From B30-G6 sp964633115 (lineage in GTDB: Bacteria; Desulfobacterota; Desulfobacteria; Desulfobacterales; B30-G6), in NCBI GenBank assembly GCA_964633115.1, contig CAZWEO010000015.1, forward strand, positions 4,003-68,002: a stretch of 64,000 bases of DNA, read 5' to 3'. Under the pieces are notes generated by a model. The model did not search any database, was not told the DNA's origin, and was given only the letters and a program-made list of their open reading frames with translations. Of this stretch, positions 61,094-64,000 are shown in pieces (position 1 is the first letter of the stretch; the number at the start of each line of letters is the position of its first letter). Made by a program: the position numbers and the translations under genes.

Positions 61094-62575
61094 TCAGGTT
61101 TTCGAATTAGTTGTCACATTGTCATCGTGAAAATTTATTCCGCATAATTTCTTGGCCGCCCGTTTCTTCGCCTCCATATCCACCTTCCGGGAAATCATCA
61201 CACGCTGGGCCTGGGGAGATCCGGCGCCGTGCATTGATTCCGTTAAATACCCCACGGCAGCGGCACCGAGAGTCAAATTTTCAATCAACCGCAGCATGCG
61301 CATCCGATGTTCCGTGGGAATATCCGGATGGGTGCGATAGTACTTCTCAAGCCAGTGACCCACCTGCTCAGAGTTAAAGTCTTTTTCACTGGGTAAAGTC
61401 ACCATCAGTCCGCCGGCGATATCCTGGGCCAGTCGTGAGATCTCATAGGGAAATCGCGTGACATTCTGTTTGTGAATATTGGCCAAAAGTGTATCCACAG
61501 CATAAGTCCCGCTGGGCTCCTGGTGGCCCTCGGAAGCACAGGCAATACAGCCACAATAAAGCGTCTCGTTCAGATGGTTCATCTCAACAATCTTGTCCTT
61601 GATATGTGACGCCTTGGCGGTTTGATTGTACTCTGCAACGGTCTGGGCGGCACCGATGAGGACATCGCCCACACCCACCTTGCAGGCGTAGCTCTGACGA
61701 TGATACGCTGCAAAAATCTCCACCAATTGGCCGGCAAAATCATATTCGCGACACATGAATACCCGCTCCCAGGGAACAAATACATCATCAAAAACCACCA
61801 GGGCTTCATGGCCGCCAAACAGAATATTGCCTTGATCCAATTTGCCGGCTTCCAGCTTGCGTGTATCACTGGACTGACGACCGATAATATAAGAAATGCC
61901 CTCAGCATCGCTGGGCAAGGCAAAGGAAACCGCATAATCCCGGTCTGCCTCACGCAAGGCCATGGTAGGCATAACGATAATTTCGTGTGAGTTAACTGCC
62001 CCCGTTTGATGGGCCTTGGCGCCGCGGACCACAATGCCGTCTTCGCGTTCGTCGACAATACGTAAGTAAAGATCGGGATCTGCCTGTTTATGGGGAGGAA
62101 GACTTCGATCACCCTTGGGATCGGTCATGGCGCCGTCACAGATCAAATCATAGTCCTGCACGTATGTGAGATAATCCAGAAATCGCTGGTTGTATTTCGT
62201 GTTGTATTTCTGATCGATGTTGTAAGTTACAATGGAAAGCGCATTGAGGGCATCCATGCCCACACAGCGTTGAAAACAACAACCAGTTTCCTTACCCAAA
62301 AGGCGGCCCATTTTGCTTTTTTTGATCAGGTCTTCACGGCTCTGGTGGATGTGCGTAAATCGATTGATACGCTTTCCGGACAAGTGAGAAACAGCAGTCA
62401 TGATATCTTCATGTTCGGGATCCTGGGCCAGTGCATAGGTTTTGGCCACTGCCTGCATAGACGGCCGGATGATGGGATCATCCACCACATTTTCCAATTG
62501 TTTGCCGAACATATACACCTTCAAATTCAGCTGCTTCAAGCTATCTTCATACTGGTTGGCGGTCATCATCCCCAT
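61094..62575 (-). CDS. 4-hydroxybutyryl-CoA dehydratase/vinylacetyl-CoA isomerase family protein (AbfD-like)
   Basis: A 493-residue [4Fe-4S]-flavoprotein of the 4-hydroxybutyryl-CoA dehydratase family, which radically dehydrates 4-hydroxybutyryl-CoA to crotonyl-CoA. Visible ligands are Cys100 and Cys104 in CCFQRCVGMD, His292 and Cys298 in YHRQSYACKVGVG; the C-terminal TESMHGAGSPQAQ contains the conserved Glu region. In the Clostridium enzyme (Cys99, Cys103, His292, Cys299) the His-to-Cys gap is one residue longer, so the fourth ligand lies one position closer here. The start has GAGGAG. It is the first gene of the minus-strand cluster. Confidence 0.88.
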   Translation of the reverse strand: MGMMTANQYEDSLKQLNLKVYMFGKQLENVVDDPIIRPSMQAVAKTYALAQDPEHEDIMTAVSHLSGKRINRFTHIHQSREDLIKKSKMGRLLGKETGCCFQRCVGMDALNALSIVTYNIDQKYNTKYNQRFLDYLTYVQDYDLICDGAMTDPKGDRSLPPHKQADPDLYLRIVDEREDGIVVRGAKAHQTGAVNSHEIIVMPTMALREADRDYAVSFALPSDAEGISYIIGRQSSDTRKLEAGKLDQGNILFGGHEALVVFDDVFVPWERVFMCREYDFAGQLVEIFAAYHRQSYACKVGVGDVLIGAAQTVAEYNQTAKASHIKDKIVEMNHLNETLYCGCIACASEGHQEPSGTYAVDTLLANIHKQNVTRFPYEISRLAQDIAGGLMVTLPSEKDFNSEQVGHWLEKYYRTHPDIPTEHRMRMLRLIENLTLGAAAVGYLTESMHGAGSPQAQRVMISRKVDMEAKKRAAKKLCGINFHDDNVTTNSKT

Positions 62576-62588
62576 GCGAGCTCCTCTC

Positions 62589-62603
62589 CGGAGGTATCCT
62601 CCG
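62589..62603 (-). promoter_or_regulatory. Small hairpin next to the AbfD-like ribosome binding site
   Basis: On the minus strand CGGAGG-ATA-CCTCCG forms a 6-bp stem immediately before the GAGGAG ribosome binding site (62581-62586). The CCTCC arm could instead pair with GGAG of the ribosome binding site, so two exclusive folds are possible. Confidence 0.4.
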
Positions 62604-62714
62604 CTTCTGGAAAGTATCGGGCCAGAAATAGTAAATAACGCCTCATACCTTAAACTGTTGTAATTATTTATTTTTGTATTATAAAATATCCCTCATAGCT
62701 GCGCGGCGCACCAT

Positions 62715-62762
62715 AATAGTGTGCCACGGCACGCCAATGTGTCAACACAATAGTGTGTCACG
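62715..62762. promoter_or_regulatory. Direct repeats upstream of the AbfD-like gene
   Basis: AATAGTGTGCCACG (62715-62728) and AATAGTGTGTCACG (62749-62762) are near-identical 14-bp direct repeats 34 bp apart (three helical turns). They lie 140-190 bp upstream of the first gene of the cluster and could be regulator binding sites. Confidence 0.45.
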
Positions 62763-62804
62763 ATACACTTCGCTGTGCCTGGCCTGTTGACATTCTTTGG
62801 TTTA

Positions 62805-62909
62805 ATGCCGCACACCACGATCTTTTTAAGGGCCCTGCCCAGCCTCGGGGGCAGGGACACCTTGCGGGGGTATATCCAAAACCGGTTTACGGATAATCAA
62901 CCCATTCTA
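62805..62909 (+). pseudogene. Remnant of an Omp85/BamA-like outer-membrane protein
   Basis: The frame contains LPSLGGRDTLRGYIQNRFTD, very similar to the GGxxTLRGY...RFxD motif of bacterial surface-antigen (Omp85/BamA) barrels. Only some 25-35 residues fit the family before it dissolves, and no start or intact barrel surrounds it. It lies directly upstream of a group II intron. A fragment left by rearrangement is the most likely explanation. Confidence 0.4.
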
Positions 62910-63003
62910 TTCCTGATGATACCTGCAAGAATTAAAACCATGGTAGATTCTCAATATATCTTTATTGCGACACGAAGTCGCGTATTTAGACTGTTCAGCG
63001 GGG

Positions 63004-63806
63004 GTGCTACGCTTTAACCCTTGTCTGAACCCAGCGTCCCGTCGCTGCGATCCTATGGAAGCATGCGCTCAAGGTGCATCCTTGACGGGTATGAAGCCTT
63101 CCTGACAATGCGCCGAAGTTCGCTTTGCGAACGGTGTGGAAGCCGTGAGGTGGAAGCGCTCCTGGAAGCTCCATCCGGGTGAGGGGTTAGGATAGGATAC
63201 TATGGTTAACGCAAGTGAACACTCGTAACTGTCGTGAATATTGACAAGCCAAAGGAGCTGTAAGGCTTGAACTAAAAAGTAGGTGGGTGGGTCGGAGGGA
63301 TTACAGGACGTCCGACACGGGCAACACTCCCACCGGCAGATAGAGTGGACCTAAGGTATTCGTTGTCAGATACGTGGAACGTGGTAACCTCGTGCCTTCG
63401 CCCTTTGGGGCAGGCTAACCGTAAGGCATGCTGTTGGAGGTACGGGGTGAGATGATGGAAGAAGCCAAGGCCATCCTGTAATGGGGTGGATACGGGTTGA
63501 GAGCTTCAGGCTCGACATCACCCGGCCTGTAAGGGAGCTGACGTCCATCGGGTGCTTCGTTGCGAGAAAGCTGGTAGAACCGATTTTAGAAGGGAAAGCA
63601 AATGAGGCCACTTTAGGTGTGCCATGCGCCCTTCACCGAATGGGTTTTGGCTGTCAGTGTGTATCGCAAAGGTGATTGGAATTTCCGATCACTGGGTCGC
63701 CTCTATGCCGAGGCCGGCCTATGAAGGGCTTGAGCTGTGTGATGGGAAACTATCACGCACAGTTCTTAGGGGGCTTGGGGCTGGCGACAGCCCCCGGCTA
63801 CCCGGT
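63004..63806 (+). mobile_element. ORF-less group II intron
   Basis: An 803-nt element starting GTGCTACGC at 63004 and ending CTACCCGGT at 63806. It has a canonical domain V (63732-63765) and a domain VI at 63766-63800 with a predicted bulged adenine (CTACCC) seven nucleotides from the proposed 3' end. A long, structured GC-richer domain I-III precedes. No open frame for a reverse transcriptase/maturase is left, only short scraps, so it is a degenerate or trans-mobilised intron. The exact 5' and 3' borders are inferred from consensus ends. Confidence 0.75.
63732..63765 (+). ncRNA. Group II intron domain V
   Basis: A 34-nt stem-loop starting GAGC and ending GTTC. GAGCTGTG pairs with CACAGTTC, a two-nucleotide CG bulge follows, then TGATGG pairs with CTATCA around a GAAA loop. 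This is the catalytic hairpin diagnostic for group II introns. Confidence 0.88.
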
Positions 63807-63869
63807 AAAACTGACATCATATTAATCGACCATGGTTAGCTATGCCTTAACACTATTATATTCTATTTC

Positions 63870-63900
63870 TTGACAACCTAACATGTTTTTACAGTATGAT
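63870..63900 (+). promoter_or_regulatory. Putative sigma-70 promoter before the edge gene
   Basis: TTGACA (63870-63875) followed after 19 bp by TATGAT (63895-63900). The spacer is slightly long. It lies 81 bp before the start codon at 63981. Confidence 0.4.
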
Positions 63901-63980
63901 GGTTTTCAGTAACCAAACCTATCTAATTCAACATATCTCAATAAATAATTAAATATAACCAGGTGAAAGGAGCGAAGACT

Positions 63981-64000
63981 ATGAAGAACCATATTTGTGG
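63981..64000 (+). CDS. Start of a coding gene cut by the right edge
   Basis: ATG at 63981 (MKNHIC...) preceded by AAGGAG at the right distance (63967-63972), and a plausible promoter further upstream. Only six full codons are in the window, so nothing can be said about the product. Confidence 0.5.

Noticed and set aside
1..64000. tRNA, rRNA or CRISPR arrays
   Set aside because: No T-loop/anticodon-arm pattern or regular spacer-repeat array was found; CGAACC-type words belong to the word-like repeats.

Overview
The window looks like a chromosomal segment of an anaerobic, metabolically versatile Desulfobacterota-type bacterium (Desulfobacterales-like). This placement is inferred from gene content: a ferredoxin-dependent 2-oxoacid oxidoreductase, TRAP transporters, non-pyrrolysine MttB and uroporphyrinogen-decarboxylase-type proteins, many beta-oxidation genes with ETF, a 4-hydroxybutyryl-CoA dehydratase-type enzyme and an ADP-forming acyl-CoA ligase subunit. 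No rRNA, tRNA or sulfate-reduction gene is visible, so it stays tentative.

Left region (1-16 kb). Two divergent TRAP operons flank an AT-rich regulatory region with a perfect GntR/FadR-type operator. The minus-strand operon (dctP-dctQ-dctM) runs into a four-subunit 2-oxoacid:ferredoxin oxidoreductase and then a uroporphyrinogen-decarboxylase-like gene cut by the left edge. This suggests import and oxidation of a 2-oxo acid. The plus-strand operon (dctP-dctQ-dctM) runs into a LarA-like nickel-pincer racemase gene, suggesting a 2-hydroxy acid. Next come a methylcobalamin-type (UROD family) protein, a Tat-exported solute-binding protein and an MttB-family methyltransferase, then a convergent HigB/HigA toxin-antitoxin pair.

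Middle region (16-29.5 kb). A beta-phosphoglucomutase/GH65 disaccharide phosphorylase fusion with a partner HAD phosphatase, an enoyl-CoA hydratase, an acyl-CoA ligase (ADP-forming) alpha subunit, an RND efflux pair whose permease has an unusual C-terminal membrane/PH-like extension, and a methyltransferase.

Region 29.4-49.2 kb. It contains one intact, very tight operon, prkA-DUF444-spoVR-prkA, with two PrkA-type AAA+ kinases. Around it lies a zone of decay: a thioesterase, a UROD/MetE-like gene, a flavodiiron protein, an acetyl-CoA hydrolase/GNAT protein, a pyridoxamine-oxidase-like gene and a START/SRPBCC gene all have missing internal or terminal segments. A UbiB/ABC1 kinase, two TetR regulators, a phytoene-desaturase-like oxidoreductase and a frameshifted Sel1-like membrane protein follow.

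Right region (49.2-62.6 kb). A long minus-strand cluster reads, in transcription order: 4-hydroxybutyryl-CoA dehydratase family enzyme, histidine phosphatase, ACAD10/11-like dehydrogenase, APH-type kinase, 3-hydroxyacyl-CoA dehydrogenase, long-chain-type acyl-CoA dehydrogenase, FadB-like bifunctional protein, thiolase, EtfB, EtfA. The APH kinase plus ACAD pair resembles the split form of mammalian ACAD10/11 and Pseudomonas LvaA/LvaC. The cluster may therefore degrade 4-hydroxy acids by phosphorylation and elimination, by AbfD-type dehydration, or by both, ending in beta-oxidation. This is the most interesting inferred system here. Intergenic gaps in this half carry three families of word-like palindromic repeats and a 204-nt nested inverted repeat.

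The right end holds a remnant of an Omp85-like outer-membrane protein, an ORF-less group II intron with a textbook domain V, and the first codons of a new gene at the edge.
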